Shown here one piece after another: positions 9,555-18,960 of a DNA stretch of 64,000 nucleotides (positions are counted from its first letter, which is position 1; each line of letters begins with the position of its first letter). A model generated the notes under the pieces. It had not been told where the DNA came from. It saw nothing but the letters and a program-made list of their open reading frames with translations, and ran no database searches. The position numbers and the translations under genes are program-made. The DNA is taken from assembly GCA_902776645.1 (NCBI GenBank), contig CACYQT010000029.1:16995-80994 (forward strand), written 5' to 3'. This stretch comes from an uncultured bacterium (GTDB lineage Bacteria; Verrucomicrobiota; Lentisphaeria; Oligosphaerales; Oligosphaeraceae).

Positions 9555-12167
9555 ATGAAAAAACTACTGGCCTCTGTCTTAACGTTATTTGTATTTGCTT
9601 CCATTCTTCAGGCGGCCGTCCAACCAGGCGAGAATCTGCTCGTCAACGGCGAGATGAAGGGGAAGGCATTCAATCCGTTTTCGGGCGAACCGGCCAAGAC
9701 GCCGGACAACTGGATCGCGACGGGCGCCTTGGACGGCATCACGTTCTTCGTGGAAGACGAGAAGAACGGGCAGGGCTATATGCAATTCACCCAGAAGGAT
9801 ACGGCGAAGCCATGGCCGGAGGTCGTCATCAAGCAGGCGGGCGTGAAATTGGTCGAAGGGGAGAAATACCGCCTGTCGGCGATGGTCCGGACGAAGGGCT
9901 TTGAAAGCCCGCATTGCGGTGTCGTCGTCTATGACCGTGGTTGGTATCATGACGTCGGCGTCAGAAAATTTCCAAAGGATTCCGACTGGACGACCGTGTC
10001 GGCGGACGTCACGATGCTGCCCGTGAACGGCGGCGTTTATACGTTCGCGGTGTTCGCATGCGATTTCAAAGGGACGGTTGAATTCAAGAATCTCAAGCTG
10101 GAGGCGTTGACGGAAAAGGCATTGGCGGAATCGGGCAAGAGCGAAATCGTCAATCTCGCGAGCAAGCCTGTTCTCATTCCGTGGCAGCCGCTTCTCAACC
10201 AGATTCCGCTTCCGGAAAAAGGCCTGTTCGACTGGCTTACGGGGGGGCGTCATCCGCAGATGGATTTCTGGTTCAATGGATTGCTTCCGGACGGCGGCGC
10301 ATACGGCGATTTCGACATCCGCTATACCGTCGATGATTGCCCGACGGAAAGCGTTGTGCTGCAGAGCGGTAAGAACACGCTTGTCTTCCATGATGGCGTG
10401 AAGGAAGGCGATTTCAAACTGGCGGTGTCGCTCGTCAATCGCGCAAGCGGAAACGTCGTCTTGAAGCAGGACTACACGGCCACGTTCATCCGCCCGGTGA
10501 AGACTTCCGCGAAGGGCCACAAACGGCTGAACAATCTGGTCGTCGAAATCCTCAACAAGCCGTTGAAACGGAGCGACGCCGAGCAGACCTTCCGTTTCTG
10601 CACCGTGCGGGACGGATGGGTGTTCATCGCCGCGCAGGACGCCGCCGCCGATTCATTGGAAATCACGCTGGACGGCAAGCTGACCGTCATCACCGCCAAA
10701 ACGCCGCGGCTTGAGACGTTCCGCGACATTCTCAAAGGCGACCATACGCTCACCGTCAAAGGCGCGAAAAATGGCGGACAGCTCGTCATCCGCTCCATTC
10801 CGGAGATTTACAATTACAAGCCGTGCTGCAACAGCATGGTGTCCGAAAATCCGCCGTACGACTGGGATTTCCAGAACAAATACGTCCATTACGCCGTCAC
10901 GACGCACAACGACGGCGTTGTGCCCGAAGAACATCAAAAGGAGTTTTTCGACGCGGGCTACAAATGGATCGACAGCATCGGGACGGTCTATATCTCCGCC
11001 GACGATCTTGTCAAGAGACTGAACGACTGCAAGGGGATGAACGCGCCACAGTATCAAGGAGTCAGCTGCGACGAGCAGTTCTTCGGCAACTACGCCTCCA
11101 TTCTGCCGTTTACGGAGGGCATGAAGCGATTCGTCCCGAAAAACGACCATGTGACATACACATGGATTACCGGAAAGCCTTCCGTTCCAGGCGTCGACAA
11201 TGATTTTCTGGCCGCCTGCGTCAATACGTGCCATGGGCGTGGACGGCTCATTTCGGAAGTCTATTGCCGCACGCTGCCCACGCTGGAGGAGGCGAAGGCC
11301 TATCTGAACGACGCCATCGTCGAAAGGACGGCCAGTTTCAAAAAGTACTATCCGGACATCATCGACCACTGGGGGCTGATTTTCGGCAATTTTATCCAGA
11401 TCCCGGTCATTTCGCTGGCCCACCATCCGAACGTCGATTACAAATATTATCTGGACATGCAGTTCAATCTTTTGGCGAACCATCCGGAATGCAAGGATAT
11501 GGCGATTACAGGTTATTGGGGGACAAGGCATTGCGACTTTGAACTCTATCGCTGGTGCTTCATGCTGACGCACCATTACTGCATAGAAGGCAAGAAGACC
11601 ATGCTGTCGGACGAATACGGATTTTCATACTCCCCTGGCCACATCGTCAACGGCGATTTCGTCGATGGCTTGCAGAATTGGCAGGCCGCCGGAAACGTGG
11701 CGACAGGCAAGATGGACGAATATGCGCACAAGAGCCAAGACCGCTGGTCTGCGCCGTGCGGCGTCGGCGACACGTTCGCCATTCTGACGAAGGAAGGCGA
11801 CGAGACGAGTTCCGTTTCACAAATTGCGAAAGGCTTCACGCCCGGTAGATATTACTGTTTGCAATTTGCGGCGGTGGATTACAACGAATTGAAAGCCAAC
11901 AAGTTCAATCCGCATCGCATCGGCGTCGATGTCACGCTGGGGGATGGCGCGGAGATCGACGACGCGCAGTCATGGGTGCATGTGGACAAGCGGGAGTGGG
12001 GACAGTACAAGCATAACAATCATGTGCCGAAATGCAATTTGCACCACGTGGTGTTCAAGGCGACGAAGCCTGAAATTTCAGTGACCATTCATAATGGAAA
12101 AGCTGTCAAAGGCGAAGCTGTCGCCGTGAACTACGTCATGCTGAATCCGTTCTTGACGGAGAAGTAG
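9555..12167 (+). CDS. large secreted protein with carbohydrate-binding-like ends
   Basis: 870 residues, ATG 9555 with AAAGGA upstream. A signal peptide (MKKLLASVLTLFVFASILQA) is clear. Residues 24-180 begin ENLLVNGEM and look like a CBM4/9-type jelly roll; residues 700-865 begin HIVNGDFVDGLQNW and look like a second one. The middle 300-690 region, with many aromatic residues and motifs such as SCDEQFFGNY and YWGTRHCDFELYRW, resembles a glycoside-hydrolase-like barrel of no family I recognise. The architecture recalls the 852-2492 protein. Probably exported and glycan-active; the activity is unknown. Confidence 0.72.
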   Translation: MKKLLASVLTLFVFASILQAAVQPGENLLVNGEMKGKAFNPFSGEPAKTPDNWIATGALDGITFFVEDEKNGQGYMQFTQKDTAKPWPEVVIKQAGVKLVEGEKYRLSAMVRTKGFESPHCGVVVYDRGWYHDVGVRKFPKDSDWTTVSADVTMLPVNGGVYTFAVFACDFKGTVEFKNLKLEALTEKALAESGKSEIVNLASKPVLIPWQPLLNQIPLPEKGLFDWLTGGRHPQMDFWFNGLLPDGGAYGDFDIRYTVDDCPTESVVLQSGKNTLVFHDGVKEGDFKLAVSLVNRASGNVVLKQDYTATFIRPVKTSAKGHKRLNNLVVEILNKPLKRSDAEQTFRFCTVRDGWVFIAAQDAAADSLEITLDGKLTVITAKTPRLETFRDILKGDHTLTVKGAKNGGQLVIRSIPEIYNYKPCCNSMVSENPPYDWDFQNKYVHYAVTTHNDGVVPEEHQKEFFDAGYKWIDSIGTVYISADDLVKRLNDCKGMNAPQYQGVSCDEQFFGNYASILPFTEGMKRFVPKNDHVTYTWITGKPSVPGVDNDFLAACVNTCHGRGRLISEVYCRTLPTLEEAKAYLNDAIVERTASFKKYYPDIIDHWGLIFGNFIQIPVISLAHHPNVDYKYYLDMQFNLLANHPECKDMAITGYWGTRHCDFELYRWCFMLTHHYCIEGKKTMLSDEYGFSYSPGHIVNGDFVDGLQNWQAAGNVATGKMDEYAHKSQDRWSAPCGVGDTFAILTKEGDETSSVSQIAKGFTPGRYYCLQFAAVDYNELKANKFNPHRIGVDVTLGDGAEIDDAQSWVHVDKREWGQYKHNNHVPKCNLHHVVFKATKPEISVTIHNGKAVKGEAVAVNYVMLNPFLTEK

Positions 12168-12222
12168 CAAGGGCGTCCCTCCCTTGACAAGGCCGAGACG
12201 GCCTTGCTACCCCATGCTGAAT
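12166..12222. repeat. dispersed hairpin repeat with AAGGCCGAGACGGCCTT core
   Basis: Outer arms GTAGCAAGG and CCTTGCTAC enclose an inner hairpin AAGGCCG-AGA-CGGCCTT. A second copy of the core with flanking bases lies at 30711-30757. It follows the preceding stop codon and may also act as a terminator. Confidence 0.65.
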
Positions 12223-12247
12223 TAGTCTTTGATGGCGAAATAATTGT

Positions 12248-12655
12248 TTACGGTTGTGTTTTGACCCAGTTTGCCAGTTTTAGATTATGAATACGGGAAA
12301 AATGGGCGGTATTGTTTGTTACGAGAATATCATTTTCTGCGATAGCGGAAGCAGCAATCATCATATCCATGGAACCAATCAGGTTGCCTTGCATCTCAAG
12401 TGCATTCCTTAACTGTGCATACACTATTGCTGCTTCAGCATTCCATCCGATGCATTGAACTGATTTGCAGAATACTTGGACTTTTCCAATCAAAAGAAGG
12501 TTATTTCGCTTCATGGCCCCATATTGCAATTCCGCTACGGTTATGGCGGAAATACATACATTTGGGAACGATGCGACAAATGCATCCGTGACTTCTGGAT
12601 GATCTCCACGAATAAGGTAAGAGGAGATATCCGTGTCAAGCATGTAGCGGTTCAT
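12248..12655 (-). CDS. vapC: VapC-type PIN-domain toxin
   Basis: 135 residues, normal for VapC. PIN-domain acidic residues are present: Asp in MLDTDISS (residues 7 and 9), Glu in ITVAELQYG, and Asp in SMDMMIAASAI, followed by the LVTNNTAHFSRI segment typical of the family. VapC toxins are Mg-dependent endoribonucleases that cut tRNA or rRNA and are held inactive by VapB. The start codon overlaps the antitoxin stop by one base (TAATG), so the pair is translationally coupled. Confidence 0.9.
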   Translation of the reverse strand: MNRYMLDTDISSYLIRGDHPEVTDAFVASFPNVCISAITVAELQYGAMKRNNLLLIGKVQVFCKSVQCIGWNAEAAIVYAQLRNALEMQGNLIGSMDMMIAASAIAENDILVTNNTAHFSRIHNLKLANWVKTQP

Positions 12656-12888
12656 TAGAAAAGATTCCTTTCTTGAATCTTCTGCATGTCTTCACGGTCG
12701 ATTTGGAAATCAGGGAATGCAGGCATTTCAAGAAAAGCCTGCAAAGCAGCCTTCCTGTCGGAAATCGGAGACAGGATGATACTGTTGCCTTGACGTCTGA
12801 TTTCCACTTCGTCTGTATTGAATCTGTATTTTTTGGGGATACGGACGGCTTGTGAACGCCCTGTCATGAATATTTTGGCTGTTTCCAT
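12655..12888 (-). CDS. vapB: VapB-type antitoxin, AbrB/SpoVT fold
   Basis: 77 residues. MAKIFMTGRSQAVRIP-like N-terminus (METAKIFMTGRSQAVRIPKK) is the swapped-hairpin DNA-binding domain of VapB/MazE antitoxins; the C-terminal part (residues 50-77) should wrap the toxin. It binds the operator at 12920-12941 and neutralises the VapC encoded immediately downstream. GAGAGGTG lies just upstream as the ribosome-binding site. Confidence 0.88.
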   Translation of the reverse strand: METAKIFMTGRSQAVRIPKKYRFNTDEVEIRRQGNSIILSPISDRKAALQAFLEMPAFPDFQIDREDMQKIQERNLF

Positions 12889-12919
12889 GTTTGCACCTCT
12901 CTTTTTCAGACATTTTAAC

Positions 12920-12941
12920 GATATCTACTATAATAGATATC
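12920..12941 (-). promoter_or_regulatory. palindromic operator for vapBC
   Basis: GATATCTA and TAGATATC form a perfect inverted repeat with a 6-base spacer, 31 bases upstream of vapB. The minus-strand spacer contains TATTAT/TATAGT, a -10-like sequence, so binding by VapB would block the promoter. Autoregulation by this route is usual for VapBC. Confidence 0.6.
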
Positions 12942-13009
12942 ATAAATGTGAAAAATCAAGAAAATTCTTGTCGTGCAAATCATTTTGGGAGTTGCAGGGG
13001 TGATTTCCC

Positions 13010-13057
13010 AAAAAACGGCAAGACGGCGTCGTCACCGTCAACGGTGACGACGCCGTC
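13010..13057 (-). terminator. intrinsic terminator after thiH
   Basis: A 16-bp perfect stem (GACGGCGTCGTCACCG and its complement, loop of four) at 13022-13057 is followed on the minus strand by TTGCCGTTTTTT. It lies 8 bases past the thiH stop. Confidence 0.85.
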
Positions 13058-13064
13058 GCTACAT

Positions 13065-14324
13065 TCACAAATACAAATAATCATTCAGCACGGGCTGGAG
13101 GCCGCCGTTCTGCATGTCGCGGTACATCGTCTTGATGCTGCGGCCGTCCTGTATTTCGAACTGTTCGTCGCCCGTGTCCTTTTCCTCCGTGCCCGTATAT
13201 TTCGCCTCGTGGTCGCCGATGCCTGTGGAGACGCCGGCGGAAATCTTTGTCGCGCAGATTTTTGCGATGCCGTTACGGAATGTGGCGGATTCGCGGCTGG
13301 AGACCGTGATGCCGACGAACGGCAGGAAAATACGATAGGCGCAGAGAATCTGGCAGAGCTCGCGTTCACCGACGTCACGCGGGTTGATGCGGCCGTTGTT
13401 GACAATCGGGCGGAGGCGCGGGCAGCTGAGGCTGAGTTCCGCATGCGGATATTTGCGGTTGATCAGATAGACGTGGTATGCGGAGGCGAAAGCGTCTCTA
13501 TGCCAGTCGCTTAGACCAAGCAGGGCGGAAAATCCCGCGCCGCGCATGCCACCCATGAGGGCGCGTTCCTGCGCGTCGAAACGATAGGGCCAGACGCGTT
13601 TGTGGCCGAGCAGATGGAGCTGTTCATATTTGACGCGGTCGTAGGTCTCCTGAAAGACGGTGACGTAGTCGCAGCCGCATTCGTGGAGAAATTTGTATTC
13701 GTCGACGTTCAGCGGGTAGATCTCCACGCCGATGTTGCGGAAGTACTTGCGGGCGGTCTTGATGGCGTCGCCGATGTAGGGGACGTCGGACTGCAGGCGG
13801 CTTTCGCCCGTGAGGATGAGAACTTCCTCCATGCCGGAATCGGCGATGACCTTCATCTCGTGTTCGATTTCGGCAGGATTAAGCTTGCGTCGCGCGATGT
13901 TGTTGTAGCAGTTGAAGCCGCAATAGACGCAGTAATTCTGGCAGTAGTTGGCGATATAGAGCGGCGTGAAAAGATAGACGGTGTTGCCGAAATGGCGCTG
14001 CGTCTCCAGTTCGGCGCGGCGGGCCATTTTTTCCAGATACGGCGCGGCGGCGGGGGAGAGCAGGGCCTGGAAATCGGTGACGGTGCAGCGGTCGCTGGCG
14101 AGTGCGCGGCGGACGTCCGCATCCGTATAGGCTTCGGGCTGATAGGCGTCCATCGCGGCGATGACGCGATCTTTGATGTCTGATTCAAGAACTTGCTGGC
14201 CAGGAAGATAGGCCATGATATCCGTTCGGCTGGACGGATCGTTTTCCAGACGGTGCTTCCGTTCGAGGGCGGCTGGCGGCAGCTGGTCGCTGTCGATGAA
14301 ATAGATTTGGTTTTCTTCGTTCAT
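13065..14324 (-). CDS. thiH: 2-iminoacetate synthase ThiH
   Basis: 419 residues. The radical SAM cluster motif is CQNYCVYC near residue 133-140 (CX3CX2C). The SAM-binding and C-terminal segments (EEVLILTGESR, VTVFQETY, LSCPRLRP, REN-like SSRESATFRN) match ThiH. The enzyme cleaves tyrosine to dehydroglycine (2-iminoacetate) and p-cresol for thiazole formation and works with ThiG. It is the last gene of thiS-thiF-thiG-thiH, 12 bases after thiG, and ends at a strong terminator. Use of ThiH rather than ThiO suggests an anaerobic or microaerobic life style. Confidence 0.93.
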   Translation of the reverse strand: MNEENQIYFIDSDQLPPAALERKHRLENDPSSRTDIMAYLPGQQVLESDIKDRVIAAMDAYQPEAYTDADVRRALASDRCTVTDFQALLSPAAAPYLEKMARRAELETQRHFGNTVYLFTPLYIANYCQNYCVYCGFNCYNNIARRKLNPAEIEHEMKVIADSGMEEVLILTGESRLQSDVPYIGDAIKTARKYFRNIGVEIYPLNVDEYKFLHECGCDYVTVFQETYDRVKYEQLHLLGHKRVWPYRFDAQERALMGGMRGAGFSALLGLSDWHRDAFASAYHVYLINRKYPHAELSLSCPRLRPIVNNGRINPRDVGERELCQILCAYRIFLPFVGITVSSRESATFRNGIAKICATKISAGVSTGIGDHEAKYTGTEEKDTGDEQFEIQDGRSIKTMYRDMQNGGLQPVLNDYLYL

Positions 14325-14336
14325 GATGACCGCTCC

Positions 14337-15101
<765 letters not shown>

Positions 15102-15113
15102 GGTTGTAATCTC

Positions 15114-15734
15114 CTATTGTAGAATGAGTTGAAGTACTTGATTGGCTTGATGGCCCGCGCAGACGGCGACGCGCGGGGCCATGAGGCCCGTCATGCCGCC
15201 GGCCGCCGTTTCTCCGTCGCCGCAGACGTAGAGCCGACGCATCGGATGGGTGGTGCGGATGTCGTTGGCGTCGCCGTAGCCCGCCATGCCGACGCCGCTG
15301 ACAATGATCGTTTGCGGGCATTCCGCCAGCAGTGTCCGCACGAGCATGGCCTTGTTTTCGGGGCGGTCGAACGCCTCGCAGACGATGGGCCAGCCGCGAA
15401 AGATTTCTGCGGCGTTCTCCGGCGTGACGGTGACGCAGACGGTTTCAATGTCCAGATAGGGATTGATGTCGGCGAGAATGTCGCGGACGGCATCCGTTTT
15501 GAACCGCCCAAGATGCGGAATGCCATACATTTGGCGGTTGAGATTCGTCACGTCGACTTTGTCGAAATCGACCAGTTTCAGGTGGCCGACGCCGCTTCGC
15601 GCGAGCATGACGGCGATGTTCGAGCCAAGACCTCCAAGCCCCGCGACGGCGACGCGGGCCGCCTGCAGCTTCGCTTTGATTTCGGGCGCGAAACGCGCGT
15701 CGAACGCGCGGTCGAGTTCGCTTTTGCCGATCAT
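15114..15734 (-). CDS. thiF: ThiS adenylyltransferase ThiF (short form)
   Basis: 206 residues, the short ThiF form. The nucleotide-binding motif GLGGLGSNIAVMLARSGVG and the LVDFDKVDVTNLNRQ motif with the catalytic Arg/Asp environment are clear. No paired zinc cysteines (CXXC) are visible, which agrees with the short subfamily. It adenylates the ThiS C-terminal glycine so that sulfur can be loaded. It starts 2 bases after the thiS stop codon, so the two are likely co-translated. Confidence 0.9.
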   Translation of the reverse strand: MIGKSELDRAFDARFAPEIKAKLQAARVAVAGLGGLGSNIAVMLARSGVGHLKLVDFDKVDVTNLNRQMYGIPHLGRFKTDAVRDILADINPYLDIETVCVTVTPENAAEIFRGWPIVCEAFDRPENKAMLVRTLLAECPQTIIVSGVGMAGYGDANDIRTTHPMRRLYVCGDGETAAGGMTGLMAPRVAVCAGHQANQVLQLILQ

Positions 15735-15736
15735 GG

Positions 15737-15931
15737 TCAGCCCCCTTGGACGAACCGCACGATTTCCAGCGAATCGCCGTCTTTGAGAATGGTTTTCTCA
15801 AAGTCCTTCAATGGAACGATTTCCAGATTCAGCTCGACTGCGACGCGTTTCGTGTCGAAGCCTGCCTCCTGGAGGTACGCCGCGAGGCTCTTGCCTGCGG
15901 CATCGATCTTTTCTCCGTTGATTGTCAGCAT
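15737..15931 (-). CDS. thiS: sulfur carrier protein ThiS
   Basis: 64 residues from ATG 15931, which has a perfect AGGAGG at 15937-15942; an upstream in-frame extension to 15955 is rejected. The protein begins MLTINGEKID, has the ubiquitin-like beta-grasp pattern and ends in VQGG, the diglycine tail that is adenylated and thiocarboxylated. First gene of the thiSFGH operon. Upstream lies a structured leader at 15955-16012. Confidence 0.92.
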   Translation of the reverse strand: MLTINGEKIDAAGKSLAAYLQEAGFDTKRVAVELNLEIVPLKDFEKTILKDGDSLEIVRFVQGG

Positions 15932-15954
15932 GATATGCCTCCTGAAAAAGCGCA

Positions 15955-16012
15955 AAAGCCGCCACGAAAGAAATCATACCCGTGGTGGTATGCCCCTTCG
16001 CAACGGCTTTCG
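15955..16012 (-). promoter_or_regulatory. structured leader of thiSFGH, attenuator-like
   Basis: On the minus strand the leader folds as nested helices: AAAGCCG with CGGCTTT (16004-16010/15955-15961), CGAA with TTCG, and CATACC with GGTATG at the tip. The outer 3' arm runs into TTTTGCGCTTTTT, as in a terminator. CGAAAG at 16007-16012 could instead pair with CTTTCG at 15965-15970, excluding the outer helix. No canonical TPP-riboswitch core (CTGAGA) was found. Regulation by attenuation is inference. Confidence 0.5.
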
Positions 16013-16170
16013 TTGGTCAATTAAAATGTAAACAATAAATAATATAACCGTGAAAGATGTTTTGTCCAAGAATGGCTGGAAAAACATCGTTCGCATAACG
16101 CAAAAAATCAATGGCGGTATATAGTAGATTGTTGTCAAAGAATTGTTTTAACGCATAGAAGGCATTGGAA

Positions 16171-16938
16171 ATGAGACTGAAACTGATTGCATGCAAGGCG
16201 TTGTACAGGGAATTGGCGTATGTGACGGCTTTCTCGGAGAATATCGTCGATATGACATGGGTGCGGCAAGGCCTGCACGAACGGCCCGAACAGCTCCGCG
16301 AAGCGTTGCAGAAGGAAATCGACGCCGTGGAATCGGGCACGGATACCCATACCAACAGAATCTGCGCAAGAGGCGAAGGAAGCGGCGTCGCGGATGATTT
16401 CGACGCCATTCTGCTGGGCTACGGACTTTGCTCCAATGCCGTAACGGGAATCTGCGCGCACAAGCATCGGCTGGTCATTCCGAAGGCCCATGACTGCATC
16501 ACGTTCTTCTTGGGAAGCAAGGAGAAATACGCCTCCTATTTCCAATCCATACCCGGATGTTATTGGTTTACAGCGAGTTGGATTGAAAACACGAACATGC
16601 CCGGCGAAGAGAGCTGGAAACGGATGACGCAGGTGTTCAAGGAGAAAGGATACGACGACGAGACGATCGAATATCTTTTGACGGAGTCCGGCGGCCTGAA
16701 CAACTACAGCAACATCGGCTATATCCGCATGCCTTTCCTGGACAGGCCTTTATATCGAAAAGTATCAGAAGACGCCGCCAAGTTCTTCAAATGGAATTTC
16801 CATGAAATCGAAGGGAGCTTGTCGCTGCTGGAGCGTTTCGTCGCGGGCGACTGGGATGAAAAGGACTTTCTCGTATTGGAGCCTGGCGAGACCGCCGCGC
16901 AGTCGTATGACGACAATATCATCAAGAAGGCGGAGTAG
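16171..16938 (+). CDS. DUF1638 family protein
   Basis: 255 residues from ATG 16171 (a TTG two codons earlier is less likely). MRLKLIACKALYREL, LLGYGLCSN, HKHRLVIPKAHDCITFFLG and the C-terminal FLVLEPGET segment match DUF1638, a cytosolic family of unknown function known from methanogens and anaerobic bacteria, often near corrinoid or methyltransferase genes. Conserved Cys and His residues (CKALYRE, YGLCSN, HDCI) suggest a metal or cofactor site. It is divergent from thiSFGH and shares its 239-base upstream region. Confidence 0.78.
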   Translation: MRLKLIACKALYRELAYVTAFSENIVDMTWVRQGLHERPEQLREALQKEIDAVESGTDTHTNRICARGEGSGVADDFDAILLGYGLCSNAVTGICAHKHRLVIPKAHDCITFFLGSKEKYASYFQSIPGCYWFTASWIENTNMPGEESWKRMTQVFKEKGYDDETIEYLLTESGGLNNYSNIGYIRMPFLDRPLYRKVSEDAAKFFKWNFHEIEGSLSLLERFVAGDWDEKDFLVLEPGETAAQSYDDNIIKKAE

Positions 16939-16972
16939 AGACGTGATACATGGTCACTTACTTTAAAGCCGC

Positions 16973-17010
16973 GTAGCGGCGGAGGACCAGAGCCGTGGGT
17001 GCAGTGCGCA
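16973..17010. repeat. fragment of the GTGGGTGCA dispersed repeat
   Basis: CCGCGTAGCGGCGGAGGACC followed by AGCCGTGGGTGCAGT is a shortened copy of the hairpin repeat seen at 18.6, 36.9 and 63.9 kb. Confidence 0.6.
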
Positions 17011-17040
17011 TCGCGTACGTAGCAACCTGCAAGTCATCGC

Positions 17041-17112
17041 CTTTCCTGTAAAATCATAGAAAGTCATAGCAAATCATAAAAAGTCATCAGAAGTCATAAA
17101 ATATATCAAAAT
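17041..17112. repeat. short tandem repeat, AAGTCATA type
   Basis: At least five units of the type AAAATCATAG, AAAGTCATAG, AAAGTCATCAG lie in the AT-rich gap before the transposase-like gene. Period is about 10-12 bases. The same AGTCATA word recurs at 30474-30512 and 48956-49001. Confidence 0.6.
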
Positions 17113-17225
17113 AAATATTTTTAATGGATATTTATTGACTTCTGCCGTTGCCGTGCTATGTTGTGTCGTTGCCAGAAGGCTTCAAGGCCGGGAGAAAGGA
17201 CGGCACACTAACGGAACATACGGCT

Positions 17226-18186
17226 ATGGAACAAGACACGAAACTGCAATTCAGCTCCCTGGGGCACAATCTGCTGGGCGGGAAGGACGACCCGAACGGG
17301 GACCCGCTCATCAAGAGGATATTCAGCAACCGGGAGGTCCTCGCCTGGCTGCTCGTCCATTTTATCGATGAATACAAGGAACTTACCGTCCAGGAGGTCA
17401 TGGAGAAATACCTTCCTCATGCACGGCTGGACATCGGCAGGATACCCGTCCATCCAGGGGAGGCGCCGCCGGAGAGCGTCCCGACGGGCAACGTGGAGGA
17501 CAAACAGCTGGCGGAGGGGACGACCGTGTTCGACGTCGTCCTCCTGCTGCCCTCCCCGAACAAACCGGACAGGTCGATCGGCGTCGTCATCAACATAGAA
17601 GTCCAGAAAAATGACTCGCCTGGCTATCCAATTGAATCGCGCATGGTATATTATCTATGCCGTACGGTATCTTTGCAGCATGGCGTCACATTCGCGAAGA
17701 GCGACTACGGGGGCATCTGCAAATGCTATTCGCTGTGGTTCTGCCCGGAGCTGGACAAAGGCGAGGCGCCGTCCATCGACCGCTTCTTCATCAAGGGGGA
17801 GCGCGTGTTCGGCAAAGGCGATGCTCGAAGGCTGCACGGTCCGTTTCAACGACGACCCGACGTACCCAGTGAACGAAGTGATCCGCTATCTGCAATTACT
17901 GTTGACAGACATCGCTCCGCCGCTGGAGCGGCTCGACGAGCTTCATGAAAAATATGGTTTAAGCAAGACACGGGAGGCAGAAGACATGTGCAATTATTCG
18001 GAGTATTTGAAACAGAAAGCGAAAGAGGAAGCGAAAGAGGAAGAAAAACTCGAAATGCTGGAACAATTGGAGGCAGACCATTTCAGTGACAAGCAAATTA
18101 TGAGACTGTTACGAGTCGATGCCGAACACTTAAAGTCTTTGCGTGAGAAGCTTCAGGAGAAGCGTGCCGCCGTCATGGCTGATTAA
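17226..18186 (+). pseudogene. Rpn/PD-(D/E)XK transposase-like gene, frameshifted
   Basis: The 5' frame (from about ATG 17226) encodes DPLIKRIFSNREVLAWLL, then FDVVLLLP and VVINIEVQKND with the PD-(D/E)XK-like Asp and Glu-x-Gln, then ESRMVYYLCR. This matches the Rpn/PDDEXK_2 group of recombination-promoting nucleases. Near 17820 the homologous frame changes: GERVFGKGDA is continued in another frame as MLEGCTVRFNDDPTYPVNEV, reaching the usual tail LHEKYGLSKTREAEDMCNY to the stop at 18186. A small indel or internal deletion therefore breaks the gene. Its C-terminal tail is duplicated immediately downstream. Confidence 0.75.
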
Positions 18187-18461
18187 TGGCTTGCGAAAAA
18201 CTGGGAGGTTCCGCTTCTTTGGGACCGCTTCATGAAAAATATGGTTTAAGCAAGACACGGGAGGCAGAAGACATGTGCAATTATTCGGAGTATTTAATGA
18301 AAAAGGCAGAAGAGAGAAAAAATCTTGAGTTCCTTGAGGAATTGGAGGCAGAACATTTCAGTGACAAGCAAATTATGAGACTGTTGCGAGTTGATGCTGA
18401 ACACTTGAAGTCTTTGCGTGAGATGCTTCGGGAGAAACGTGCCGCCGTCATGGCCGATTGA
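18186..18461 (+). pseudogene. duplicated C-terminal tail of the Rpn-type gene
   Basis: 91-codon frame. From codon 15 on it repeats the end of the preceding gene: LHEKYGLSKTREAEDMCNY and AEHLKSLRE...REKRAAVMAD occur in both. The DNA copies are about 17940-18186 and 18229-18461. It has no nuclease domain, so it is probably a by-product of tandem duplication, although a short coiled-coil protein could be made. Its first base overlaps the upstream stop region. Confidence 0.7.
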
Positions 18462-18960
18462 TGACTGGGGATGTATTATGCTTTTTGTATTGAAAAAGAC
18501 TCTCCCGTCACAAACAGTATAACCCGCTTGAATACGGGTACTTAATTATGAATTATGCATTATGAATTATGCATTGAAAAACGCCCTCAGGGTGTGACTA
18601 TTCGTAGCCGTGGGCCAGCGACGTAAGGAGCGCAGCCCACGGAAGATGCAACAGAAGATGGTGCCCGTCAGGGTGCGACAACAGCCGCCAACGGCGAAAG
18701 GATCCCAGCCGTGGGTGCAACCCACATGAATCGCGTAGCGATGGCAGGATCCCAGCCGTGGGTGAAGTGGACGCCAAAGGCGTGCACGAAACCCACGGAT
18801 GCATGGAATTTATATCAGAACCGCGTCGCGGTGGCAGGATCCCAACTGTGGGTGCAACCCACGTTTTTTCGCCCACAAGACGACACACCGTCGCGTAGCC
18901 TGCGGTTAACGACCTCCTCATATAGCGCCCGTAAGGGCGCCACTCTTTATATCAATTTGT
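18462..18960. repeat. gene-free repeat cluster: GTGGGTGCAACCCAC family and ATTATGA tandem units
   Basis: 18538-18583 holds ATTATGAATTATGCATT units. From about 18600 to 18925 there are at least four degenerate copies of the dispersed hairpin repeat: ACCGCGTCGCGGT-type arms, then AGCCGTGGGTGCAACCCAC. A variant insert GTGAAGTGGACGCCAAAGG at 18759 is shared with 37024. No coding gene is supported here. Confidence 0.7.

Noticed and set aside
13602..14183. 193-codon plus-strand frame opposite thiH
   Set aside because: Antisense shadow of thiH, which has full motif support; composition of the frame is typical of a GC-rich reverse complement.
15955..16170. TPP riboswitch upstream of thiS
   Set aside because: The core CTGAGA and the paired sensor-helix bases were not found on the minus strand in this gap.
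18600..18925. CRISPR array
   Set aside because: Repeats are hairpin units of irregular spacing and composition, and the same family occurs as scattered intergenic copies elsewhere.
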